NCBI GenBank assembly: GCA_033782935.1
Contig: JAWQEG010000079.1
Coordinates: 248,001 to 312,000, forward strand
DNA length: 64,000 nt
DNA from: Petrolisthes cinctipes
Taxonomy: Eukaryota > Arthropoda > Malacostraca > Decapoda > Porcellanidae
Direction: 5' to 3'
Each line of letters starts with the position of its first letter. The stretch's first letter is position 1. Below, in pieces: positions 26,544 through 37,340 of this stretch. A program made the position numbers and the translations under genes. The notes under the pieces are model-generated. The model was given only the letters and a program-made list of their open reading frames with translations. It was not told the origin of the DNA and did no database searches.

Positions 26544-28515
26544 CGTGGGTGTCATTACAGTGCATGGACTGTAAATATGAACCATATTTCATGGGGTTGT
26601 CGGTGTGTGGGTGTCATTACAGTGCTTTGTCTGTAAATATCAAGATTCATTCATGGGGTGGTGGGTGTGAGGGTGTCATTACAGTGTTCGGACTGTAAAT
26701 ATCAACAGTCATTCATGGGGTGGTGGGTGTGGAGGTGTCATTATATTGCTTGGACTGTAAATACCAACAGTCATTCATGGGGTGGTTGGTGTGTGGGTGT
26801 CATTACAATGCTTGGACTGTAAATATCAAGTCATTAATGGGGTGGTGGGTGTGTGTGTGTCATTATTGCTTGGACAGTAAATATCAACAGTCATTCATGG
26901 GGGGGGGGGTGGCATTACAGTGCTTGTACTTTAAATATCAACAGTCATTCATGGGGTGGTGGGTGTTTGGGTGTCATTACATTGCTTGGATTGTAAATAT
27001 CAACATTTAATCATGGGGTGGTTGGTGTCATTACAGTGCTTGGACTGTAAATATCAACAGTCATTCATATGGTGGTGGGTGTGTGGGTGTTATTACAGTG
27101 CTTTGACTGTAAATATCAACAGTCATTAAGAGGGTGGTGGGTGTTATCAGAGTGTTTGGACTGTAAATATCAACAGCTATTCATGGAGTGATGGGTATGT
27201 GGGTATCATGAAAGTGCTTGAACCATAAATATCAACAGTCATTAATGGGGTGGTGATGTGTGGGAATCATTGCAGTTCTTGGACTGTAAATATCAACCAT
27301 CATTCATTGGGTGGTGTGTGTGTGGGAGTCAATACAGTGCTTGGACTGTGAATATCAACAGTCATTCATAGGGTGGTGAGTATGTGGGTATTATTACAGT
27401 TCTTTGACTGTAAATATCAACAGTCATTCAAAGGGTGGTGGGTGTCATTAGAGTGCTTGGACTATAAATATTAACAGTCATTTATGGGGTGTTGGGTGTG
27501 TGGATGTCATTACAGTGCTTGAACTAATAATATCAACAGTCATTTATGGGGTGGTGGGTGTGTGGGTGTCATTACAGTGCTTGGACTATAAATATCAACC
27601 ATCATTTAGGGGGTTTTGGGTGAGTGGGTTTTCATTACAGTGCTTGGACTATAAATATCAACAGTCATTCATGGGGTGGTGGGTGTCATTACAGTGCTTG
27701 GACTGTAAATATCAACAGTCATTCATGGGGTGGTGGGTGTGTGGATGTCATTACAGTGCTTGGACTGTAAATATCAACCATAATTCATAGGGTGGTGGGT
27801 GTGGGGGTGTCATTACATTGTTTGGACTGTAAATTTCAACAGTCAATCATGGGGTGGTGGGTATGTGGGGTGCTTCGACTGTAAATATTAACAGTCATTC
27901 ATAGGGTGGTGGGTGTGTGAGTGTTATTACAGAGCTTGGACTGTAAATATCAAGTCATGTATATGGTGGTGGGTGTATGGGTGTCATTACAGTTATTTGA
28001 TTGTAAATATCAACAGTCATTCATAGGGTGGTGGGTATCATTAGAGTTCTTGGACTGTAAATATCAACAGTCATTTATGGGGTTGTGGGTGTGTGGGTGT
28101 CATTACAGTGCTTGGACTGTAAATATCAACTATAATTCATGGGGTCGTAGGTGTTGGAGTGTCATTACAGTGCTTTTACTGTAAATATCAACAGTCATTC
28201 ATAGGGTGGTGGGTGGCATTACAGTGCTTGGACTGTATATATCAAGAGTCATTCATAGGGTGATGGGTGTGTGGGTGTCATTACAGTGCTTGGACTGTAA
28301 ATATCAACAGTCATTTATAGGGTGGTGGGTGTTTGGGTGTCATTACATTGCATGGACTGTAAATATCAACAATCAATCATGGGGTGGTGGGTGTGTGGGT
28401 GTCATTACAGTGCTTGGACTGTAAATATCAACAGTCATTCATAGGGTGGTGGGTGTGTGTGTTATTACAGAGCTTGGACTGTAATTGTCAACAGTCATTC
28501 ATTGAGTGGTATGTG
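26544..28515 (+). repeat. HOR gamma, copy B (1972 bp, internally deleted)
   Basis: GGGTGTGGAG at 26725 and AGTCATGTATATGG at 27953 are only 1228 bp apart, against 1550 in copy A and 1549 in copy C. One missing monomer lies just after the poly-G run near 26899: the CATGAGGTGATGG monomer of A and C is absent. The rest is lost around 27660-27780, where about four monomers present in A and C are replaced by a direct join. The 744-bp tail from the AGTCATG marker to the next copy is the same length as in copy A. Confidence 0.75.
26899..26909 (+). repeat. G homopolymer run (11 G) at the HOR gamma marker site
   Basis: Eleven consecutive G occupy the G/T-rich half of one monomer in copy B, replacing the usual GGGGTGGTGGG. 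The orthologous site in copy A reads GGAGGGGGG (near 24605) and in copy C has 12 G. Slippage after loss of the interrupting bases is the simplest explanation. Homopolymer length is error-prone in some sequencing methods. Confidence 0.8.
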
Positions 28516-28870
28516 TGAGGGTGTCATTATAGTGCATGGACTGTAAATATGAACCATATTTCATGGGGTTGTCGGTGTGTGGGTGTCATTACAGTGCTTT
28601 GTCTGTAAATATCAAGAGTCATTCATGGGGTGGTGGGTGTGAGGGTGTCATTACAGTGTTCGGACTGAAAATATCAACAGTCATTCATGGGGTGGTGGGT
28701 GTGGAGGTGTCATTATATTGCTTGGACTGTAAATACCAACAGTCATTCATGGGGTTGTTGGTGTGTGGGTGTCATTACAATGCTTGGACTGTAAATATCA
28801 AGTCATTATTGGGGTGGTGGGTGTGTGTGTGTCATTATTGCTTGGACTGTAAATATCAACAGTCATTCAT

Positions 28871-28882
28871 GGGGGGGGGGGG
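28871..28882 (+). repeat. G homopolymer run (12 G) at the HOR gamma marker site
   Basis: Twelve consecutive G follow CATTCAT and precede TGGCATTACAG, at the same relative position as the 11-G run in the preceding copy. I noticed no longer G run in the window. Confidence 0.8.
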
Positions 28883-29855
28883 TGGCATTACAGTGCTTGG
28901 ACTGTAAATATCAACAGTCATTCATGAGGTGATGGGTGTGTGGGTGTCATTACAGTGCTTGGACTGTAAATATTAACAGTCATTTATGGGTTGGGGGGTG
29001 TTTGGGTGTCATTACATTGCTTGGATTGTAAATATCAACATTTAATCATGGGGTTGTTGGTGTCATTACAGTGCTTGGACTGTAAATATCAACAGTCATT
29101 TATACGGTCGTGGGTGTGTGGGTGTTATTACAGTGCTTTGACTGTAAATATCAACAGTCATTCAGATGGTGGTGGGTGTTATCAGAGTGCTTGGACTGTA
29201 AATATCAACAGCTATTCATGGAGTGATGGGTATGTGGGTATCATGAAAGAGCTTGAACCGTAAATATCAACAGTCATTCATGGGGTGGTGATGTGTGGGA
29301 GTCATTGCAGTTCTTGGACTGTAAATATCAACCATCATTCATTGGGTGGTGTGTGTGTGGGAGTCATTACAGTGCTTGGACTGTGAATATCAACAGTCAT
29401 TCATGGGGTGGTGAGTGTGTGGGTATTATTACAGTGCTTTGACGGTAAATATCAACAGTCATTCAGAGGGTGGTGGGTGTCATTAGAGTGCTTGGACTGT
29501 AAATATTAACAGTCATTCATGGGGTGTTGGGTGTGTGGATGTCATTACAGTGCTTGAACTAATAATATCAATAGTCATTTATGGGGTGGTGGGTGTGTGG
29601 GTGTCATTACAGTGCTTGGACTATAAATATCAACCATCATTTATGGGGTTTTGGGTGAGTGGGTTTTCATTACAGTGCTTGGACTATAAATATCAACAGT
29701 CATTCATAGGGTGGTGGGTGTGTGAGTGTCATTACAGAGCTTGGACTGTAAATATTAACAGTCATTCATTGGGTGGTGGGTGTGTGGATGTCATTACAGT
29801 GCTTGGACTGTAAATATCAACAGTCAATCATAGGGTGGTGGGTGTGTGGGCATCA

Positions 29856-29887
29856 TTACAGTGCTTGGACTGTAAATATCAACAGTC
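29856..29887. other. Overlapping alternative inverted repeats in the monomer
   Basis: In the reference copy, TTACAGT at 29856-29862 is a perfect reverse complement of ACTGTAA at 29869-29875, a 7-bp stem with loop GCTTGG. GACTGT at 29868-29873 is also a perfect reverse complement of ACAGTC at 29882-29887, a 6-bp stem with an 8-base loop that has a central ATAT. The middle ACTGT word is shared, so the two pairings exclude each other within one strand. The pattern follows from the consensus and therefore recurs through the array, although many variant monomers break one stem. No function can be inferred from sequence alone. A dimeric protein site or cruciform/hairpin potential are possibilities. 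Confidence 0.75.
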
Positions 29888-29922
29888 ATTCATGGGGTGG
29901 TGGGTGTGTGGGTGTCATTACA
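29861..29922 (+). repeat. Exact consensus 62-bp monomer (reference copy)
   Basis: This monomer matches the majority base at every position by my reading and is used here as the numbering reference, position 1 being the G of GTGCTTGG. Positions 1-33 are AT-rich and contain the conserved ACTGTAAATATCAACAGTC. Positions 34-55 are G/T-rich, with G runs of 4, 2, 3 and 3. Positions 56-62 are CATTACA. Composition is 21 G, 8 C, 13 A and 20 T, about 47% GC, with strong G-over-C skew and no CpG. The next monomer carries TTTTGATTG in place of TTGGACTG, a common variant. Confidence 0.9.
29894..29915 (+). other. G/T-rich half-monomer, TG(1-3)-like, with Rap1-type word and G-tracts
   Basis: The tract has GGGG at 29894-29897, GG at 29899-29900, GGG at 29902-29904 and GGG at 29910-29912. 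That supports two-tetrad G-quadruplex potential within one monomer. GGTGTGTGGGTGT at 29903-29915 matches RRTGTRTGGGTGT, the reverse complement of the budding yeast Rap1 consensus ACACCCAYACAYY. This is a sequence match only. Nothing else suggests a yeast, and vertebrate RAP1 is not known as a direct sequence-specific DNA binder. The opposite strand also reads as repeated CACCC boxes, the kind of word KLF/SP zinc fingers recognise. Confidence 0.5.
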
Positions 29923-30459
29923 GTGTTTTGATTGTAATTATCAACAGTCATTCATGGGGTGGTGGGTGTCATTACAGTGCTTGGACTGTAAATATCAACA
30001 GTCATTAATGGGGTGGTGGGTGTGTGGATGTCATTACAGTGCTTGGACTTTAAATATCAACCATAATTCATGGGGTGGTGGGTGTGGGGGTGTCATTACA
30101 TTGCTTGGACTGTAAATTTCAACAGTCAATCATGGGGTGGTGGGTATGTGGGTGTCATTACAGTTCTTAGACTGTAAATATTAACAGTTATTTATAGGGT
30201 GGTGGGTGTGTGAGTGTTATTACAGAGCTTGGACTGTAAATATCAAGTCATGTATATGGTGGTGGGTGTATGGGTGTCATTACAGTGATTTGATTGTAAA
30301 TATCAACAGTCATTCATAGGGTGAAGGGTATCATTAGAGTGCTTGGACTGTAAATATCAATAGTCATTTATGGGGTTGTGGGTGTGTGGGTGTCATTACA
30401 GTGCTTGGACTATAAATATCAACTTTAATTCATGGGGTCGTTAGTGTTGGTGTGTCATT

Positions 30460-31910
30460 ACAGTGCTTGGACTGTAAATATCAACTGTCATTTATGGGTT
30501 AGTGGGTGTGAGGGTGTCATTACGGTGATTGGAATATAAATATCAGCAGTCATTCGTGAGATGATGGGTGTGTGGGTGTCATTACAGTGCTTGGACTGTA
30601 AATATCAACAGTCATTCATGGGTGTGTGGGTTTGTGGGTGTCATTACAGTGCTTGGACTGTAAATATCAAGTCATTCATGTGGTGGTGGGTGTCATTAGT
30701 GCTTTGACTTTAAATATTAACAGTCATTCATTTGGTGGTGGGTGGCATTACAGTGCTTGGACTGTAAATATCAACAGTCATTCATAGGGTGATGGGTTTG
30801 TGGGTGTCATTACATTGCTTGGACTGTAAATATCAACAGTCATTTATAGGTTGGTGGGTGTTTGGGTGTCATTACGTTGCTTGGACTGTAAATATTAACA
30901 GTCAATCATGGGGTGGTTGTTGTGTGGGTATCATTACAGTGCTTGGACTGTAAATATCAACAGTCATTCATAGGGTGGTGGGTGTGTGAGTGTCATTACA
31001 GAGCTTGGACTGTAAATATCAACAGTCATTCATGGGGTGGTGGGTGTGTGGATGTCATTAGAGTGATTGGACTGTAAATATCAACAGTCATTAATGGGAT
31101 GGTGGTTGTGTGAGTGTTATTACAGTGCTTGGACTGTAAATATCAACAGTCATTCATGGGGTGGTGGGTGTAGGGTTGTCATTACAGTGCTTAGAATGTA
31201 GATATCAACAGTCAATCATGGGGTGGTGGGTGTGTGGGTGTCATTACAGTGCTTGGACTATAAATATCAACAGTCTCTCATAGGGTGGTGGGTGTATGGG
31301 TGTCATTACAGTGTTTTAACTTTAAATATCAACAGTCATTCATAGGGTGGCGGGTATCATTAGAGTGCTTGGACTGTAAATATCAATAGTCATTCATGGG
31401 GTTGTGGGTGTGTGGGTGTCATTACAGTGCTTGGACTGTAAATATCAACTATAATTCATGGGATCGTGGGTGTTGGGGTTTCATTACAGTGCTTTGACTG
31501 TAAATATCCAAAGTCATTTATGTGGTGGTGTGTGTTAGGGTGTCATTACAGTGCTTGGACAGTAAATTTCAACAGTCAATCATGGGGTGGTGGGTGTGTG
31601 GGTGTCATTACAGTGCTTATACTGTAAATATTAACAGTCATTCATAGGGTGGTGGGTGTGTGAGTGTTATTACAGAACTTGGACTGTAAATATCAAGTCA
31701 TGTATATGGTGGTGGGTGTATGGGTGTCATTACAGTGATTTGATTGTAAATATCAACAGTCATTCATAGGGTGGTGGGTATCATTAGAGTGCTTGGACTG
31801 TAAAAATCAACAGTCATTTATAGGGTGGTGGGTGTTTGGGTGTCATTACATTGCTTGGACTGTAAATATCAACAGTCAATCATGGGGTGGTGGGTGTGTG
31901 GGTGTCATTA
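30460..31910 (+). repeat. Mixed block, paralogous to 34.16-34.83 kb and 35.86-36.3 kb
   Basis: The CATTCGTGAG monomer at 30551 has a partner at 34297 (offset 3746), and the CATGTGGTGGTGGGTGTCATTAG-type short monomer follows in both. TAGGGTTGTC at 31171 has a partner at 35939 (offset 4768). Near 31696 an AGTCATGTATATGG monomer repeats the HOR gamma tail (offset 1450 from 30246). These offsets show that gamma tails were copied and recombined here. Confidence 0.55.
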
Positions 31911-33610
31911 CAGTGCTTGGACTGTAAATATCAACAGTCATTCATAGGGTGGTGGGTGTGTGTGTTATTACAGAGCTTGGACTGTAATTATCAACAGTCA
32001 TTCATGGAGTGGTAGGTGTGTGGGTGTCATTACAGTGCTTGGACTGTAAATATCAACAGTCATTCTTGAGGTGATGGTTGTGTGAGTGTTATTACAGTGC
32101 TATGACTGTAAATAACAACAGTCATATAGAGGGTGGTGGGTGTCATTAGAGTGCTTGGACTGTAAATATTAACAGTCATTCATTGGGTTGTGAGTGTGTG
32201 GATGTCATTACAGTGCTTGGACTGAAAATATCAACAGTCATTTATGGGGTGGTGGGTGTGTGGGTGTCATTACAGTGCTTGGACTATAATTATCAAACGT
32301 CATTTATGGGGTGGTGGGTGTGTGGGTGTCATTACAGTGCTTGGACTGTAAATATCAATAGTCATTCATGGGGTGGTTGGTGTGTGGGTGTCATTCCCGT
32401 GTTTTGATTGTAATTATCAACAGTCATTCATAGGGTGGTGGGTATCATTAGAGTGCTTGGACTGTAAATATCAACAGTCATTCATGGGGTTGTGGGTGTG
32501 TGGGTGTCATTACAGTGCTTGGACTGTAAATATCAACTATAATTCATGGAGTCATGGGTGTTGGAGTGTCATTACAGTGCTTGGACTGTATATATCAAGA
32601 GTCATTCATAGGGTGATGGGTGTGTGGGTGTCATTACAGTGTTTGGACTGTAAATATCAACAGTCATTTAAAGGGTGGTGGGTGTTTGGGTGTCATTACA
32701 TTGCTTGAACAGTAAATATCAACAGTCAATCATGGGGTGGTGGGTGTGTGGGTGTCATTACAGAGCTTGGACTGTAAATATCAACAGTCATTCATAGGGT
32801 GGTGGGTGTGTGTGTTATTACAGAGCTTGGACTGTAATTATCAACAGTCATTCATGGAGTGGTAGGTGTGTGGGTGTCATTACAGTGCTTGGACTGTAAA
32901 TATCAACAGTCATTCTTGAGGTGATGGTTGTGTGAGTGTTATTACAGTGCTTTGACTGTAAATATCAACAGTCATATAGAGGGTGGTGGGTGTCATTAGA
33001 GTGCTTGGACTGTAAATATTAACAGTCATTCATTGGGTTGTGGGTGTGTGGATGTCATTACAGTGCTTGGAGTGAAAATATCAACAGTCATTTATGGGGT
33101 TATGGGTGTGTGGGTGTCATTACAGTGCTTGGACTATAATTATTAACCGTCATTTATGGGGTGGTGGGTGTATGGGTGTCATTACAATGCTTGGACTGTA
33201 AATATCAATAGTCATTCAAGGGGTGGTTGGTGTGTGGGTGTCATTACCGTGTTTTGATTGTAATTATCAACAGTCATTCATAGGGTGGTGGGTGTCATTA
33301 CAGTTCTTGGACTGTAAATATCAACCATAATTCATGGAGTGGTGGGTGTGGGGGTGTCATTACAGTGCTTTTAATGTAAATATCAACAGTCATTCATGGG
33401 GTGGTGGGGGTGTGTGTGTCATTATGGTGCTTGAACTGTAAATATCCACCGTCATTCATGGGGTGGTGGGTTTGTGGGTGTCATTACAGTGCTTGGACTG
33501 TAAATATCAAGTCATTCATGGGGTGGTGTGTGTGTGTTATTAGTGCATGGACTATATATATCAACATTCATTTATGGGTTGATGGGTGTGTAGGTGTCAT
33601 TACAGTGCTT
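31910..33610 (+). repeat. Two related segments 850 bp apart
   Basis: CATTCTTGAGGTGATGG occurs at 32061 and 32911, 850 bp apart, with matching order on both sides: a GTGTGTGTTATTACAGAGC monomer, a CATATAGAGGG 54-bp monomer, a CATTCATTGGGTTGTG monomer and a TATAATTATC monomer. The marker monomer is a derived form of the GGGTGATGGT module of 5-22 kb, with GAGGTGATGG in place of GGGGTGATGG. Confidence 0.65.
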
Positions 33611-36600
33611 GGACTATAAATATCAACAGTTAATCATGGGATGGTGGGGGTCGGGGTGTCATTACAGTTCTTGGACTGTAAATATCAATAGTCATTCATG
33701 TGGTGGTGGGTGTGTGGGTGTCATTACCGTGTTTTGATTGTAATTATCAACAGTCATTCATAGGGTGGTGGGTTTCATTACAGTGCTTGGACTGTAATTA
33801 TCAACAGTCATTCATGGGGTAGTGGTTGTGTGGGTGTCTTTACATTGCTTGGTCTGTAAATATCAAACATAATTCATGGGATGGTGGGTGTGGGGGTTTT
33901 ATTACAGTGCTTGGACTGTAAATATCAACAGTCACTCATAAGGTGGTGGGTGTGTGGGTGTCATTACAGTGCTTGGACTGTAAATATCAACAGTCATTCA
34001 TGGGGTTGTGGGTGTATGGATGTCATTACAGTGTTTTGATTGTAAATATCAATAGTCATTCATAGGGTTGTGGGTATCATTAGAGTGCTTGGACTGTAAA
34101 TATCTACAGTCATTCATGGGGTTGTGGGTGTTTGGGTGTCATTACAGTGCTTGGACCATAAATATCAACTTTAATTCATGGGGTCGTTAGTGTTGGGGTG
34201 TCATTACATTGCTTGGACTGTAAATATCAACTGTCATTGATGGGGTGGTGGGTGTAAGGGTGTCATTACAGTGATTGGACTATAAATATCAACAGTCATT
34301 CGTGAGGTGATGGGTGTGTGGGTGTCATTATAGTGCTTGGACTGTAAATATCAACAGTCATTCATGGGTTGGTGGGTTTGTGGGTGTCATTACAGTGCTT
34401 GGACTGTAAATATCAAGTCATTCATGTGGTGGTGGGTGTCATTAGTGCTTTGAATGTAAATATCAACAGTCATTAATTTGGTGGTGGGTGGCATTACAGT
34501 GCTTGGACTGTAAATATCAACAGTCATTCATAGGGTGATGGGTTTGTGGGTGTCATTACATTGTTTGGACTGTAAATATCAACAGTCATTTATAGGGTGG
34601 TGGGTGTTTGGGTGTCATTACATTGCTCGGACAGTAAATATCAACAGTCAATCATGGGGTAGTTGTTGTATGGGTATCATTACAGTGCTTGGACTGTAAA
34701 TATAAACAGTCATTCATAGGGTGGTGGGAGTGTGAGTGTCATTACAGAGCTTGGACTGTAAATATCAATAGTCATTCATGGGGTGGTGTGTGTGTGGATG
34801 TCATTAGAGTGCTTGGACTGTAAATATCAACAGTCATTCTTGAGGTGATGGTTGTGTGAGTGTTATTACAGTGCTTTGACTGTAAATATCAACAGTCATA
34901 TAGAGGGTGGTGGGTGTCATTAGAGTGCTTGGACTGTAAATATTAACAGTCATTCATTGGGTTGTGGGTGTGTGGATGTCATTACCGTGCTTGGAGTGAA
35001 AATATCAACAGTCATTTATGGGGTTATGGGTGTGTGGGTGTCATTACAGTGCTTGGACTATAATTATTAACCGTCATTTATGGGGTGGTGGGTGTATGGG
35101 TGTCATTACAATGCTTGGACTGTAAATATCAATAGTCATTCATGGGGTGGTTGGTGTGTGAGTGTCATTACCGTGTTTTGATTGTAATTATCAACAGTCA
35201 TTCATAGGGTGGTGGGTGTCATTACAGTTCTTGGACTGTAAATATCAAGCATAATTCATGGAGTGGTGGGTGTGGGGGTGTCATTACAGTGATTTTAATG
35301 TAAATATCAACAGTCATTCATGGGGTGGTGTGGGTGTGTGTGTCATTATGGTGCTTGAACTGTAAATAACCACCGTCATTCATGGGGTGGTGGGTTTGTG
35401 GGTGTCATTACAGTGCTTGGACTGTAAATATCAAGTCATTCATGGGGTGGTGTGTGTGTGTTATTAGTGCATGGACTATAAATATCAACATTCATTTATG
35501 GGTTGATGGGTGTGTAGGTGTCATTACAGTGCTTGGACTATAAATATCAACAGTTAATCATGGGATGGTGGGAGTGTGAGTGTCATTACAGAGCTTGGAC
35601 TGTAAATATCAATAGTCATTTATGGAGTGGTGTGTGTGTGGATGTCATTAGAGTGCTTGGACTGTAAATATCAAGTGTCAATCATGGGGTGGTGGGTGTG
35701 TGGGTGTCATTACAGTGTTTGGACTGTAAATATCAACAGTCATTCAAGGGGTGGTGGCTATGTGAGTGTAATTACAGTGTTTTGATTGTAATTATCAACA
35801 GTCATTCATAGGGTGGTGGGTGTCATTACAGTGTTTGGACTGTAAATATCAACAGTCATTCATGGGATGGTGGTTGTGTGAGTGTTATTACAGTGCTTGG
35901 ACTGTAAATATCAAATATAATTCATGGGGTGGTGGGTGTAGGGTTGTCATTACAGTGCTTGGAATGTAGATATCAACAGTCAATCATGGGGTGGTGGGTG
36001 TGTGGGTGTCATTACAGAGCTTGGACTATAAATATCAACAGTCTTTCATGGGGTGGTGGGTGTATGGGTGTCATTACAGTGTTTTAATTGTAAATATCAA
36101 CAGTCATGCATAGGGTGGTGGGTATCATTATAGTGCTTGGACTGTAAATATCAATAGTCATTCATGGGGTTGTGGGTGTGTGGGTGTCATTACAGTGCTT
36201 GGACTGTAAATATCAACTGTAATTCATGGGATCGTGGGAGTTGGGGTTTCATTACAATGCTTTGACTGTAAATATCCACAGTCATTTATGTGGTGGTGGG
36301 TGTGAGGGTGTCATTACAGTGCTTGGACTGTAAATATCAAGTCATTTATGGGGTGGTGGGTGTGTGTGGGTCATTATTGCTTTGACTGTAAATATCAACA
36401 GTCATTCATGGGGTGGTGGGTGTCATTACAGTGCTGGGAATTAAATATCAACAGTCATTCATAGGGTGATGGGTGTGTGGGTGTCATTACAGTGCTTGGA
36501 CTGTAAATATCAACAGTCATTTATAAAGTGGTTGGTGTTTGGATGTCATTACATTCCTTGGACTGTAAATTTCAACAGTTCATCATTGGGTGGTGGGTGT

Positions 36601-37340
36601 GTGGGTGTCATTACAGTGTTTAGACTGTAAATATTAACAGTCATTCATAGGGTGGTGGGTGTGTGAGTGTTATTACAGAGCTTGGACTGTAAATATCAAG
36701 AGTCATTTATGTGGTGGTTGGTGTGTGGGTGTCATTACATTACTTGGACTATAAATATCAACCGTCATTTATTGGGTGGTGGGTGTGTGGGTGTCATTAC
36801 AGTGCTTGGACTGTAAATATCAACAGTCATTCATAGGGTGGTGGGTGTGTGAGTGTTATTACAGAGTTTGGACTGAAAAATATCTACAGTCACTCATATG
36901 GTGGTGGGTGTCATTAGAGTGCTTGGACAGTAAATTTCAACAGTTATTCATGGGGTGGTGGGTGTGTGGGTGTCATAACAGTTCTTGGACTGTAAATATC
37001 AACCATAGTTCATGGAGTGGTGGGTGTGGGGGTGTCATTACAGTGTTTTAAATGTAAATATCAACAGTCATTCATGGGGTGGTGGGGGTGTGTGTGTCAT
37101 TATGGTGCTTGAACTGTAAATATCCACCGTCATTCATGGGGTGGTGGGTTTGTGGGTGTCATTACCGTGCTTGGACTGTAAATATCAAGTCATTCATGGG
37201 GTGGTGGGTGTGTGTGTTATTAGTGCATGGACTATAAATATCAACAGTCATTCATGGGTTGATGGGTGTGTAGGTGTCATTACAGTGCTTGGACTATAAA
37301 TATCAACAGTCAATCATGGGATGGTGGGGGTCGGGGTGTC
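32911..37340 (+). repeat. Three copies of a CCACCGTCATT module (1924 and 1754 bp apart)
   Basis: CCACCGTCATT occurs at 33446, 35370 and 37124. Each is followed by a 58-bp CAAGTCATTCATGG monomer ending in TTATTAGTGCATGG, then a CATGGGTTGATGGG or TATGGGTTGATGGG monomer and a CATGGGATGGTGGG monomer. The first two copies share a longer segment (CATTCTTGAG at 32911 and 34835, same 1924 offset). After about 35570 the second copy switches to sequence like 34.72 kb, a visible recombination joint. Confidence 0.65.

Larger units (their letters stand above)
28516..30460 (+). repeat. HOR gamma, copy C
   Basis: Landmarks are GGGTGTGGAG at 28697, the longest poly-G run at 28871-28882, the CTTGAACTAATAATATC monomer near 29553 and AGTCATGTATATGG at 30246. 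The order matches copy A, including the monomers deleted from B. Similarity stops near 30460, where CAACTTTAATTC and CGTTAGTGTTGG monomers lead into a different block. The rest of the 744-bp tail is absent here. Confidence 0.72.

Noticed and set aside
29856..29875. Hairpin as a transcription terminator
   Set aside because: The 7-bp stem is not followed by a T run and recurs in almost every monomer, so it is a property of the satellite, not a gene-end signal.
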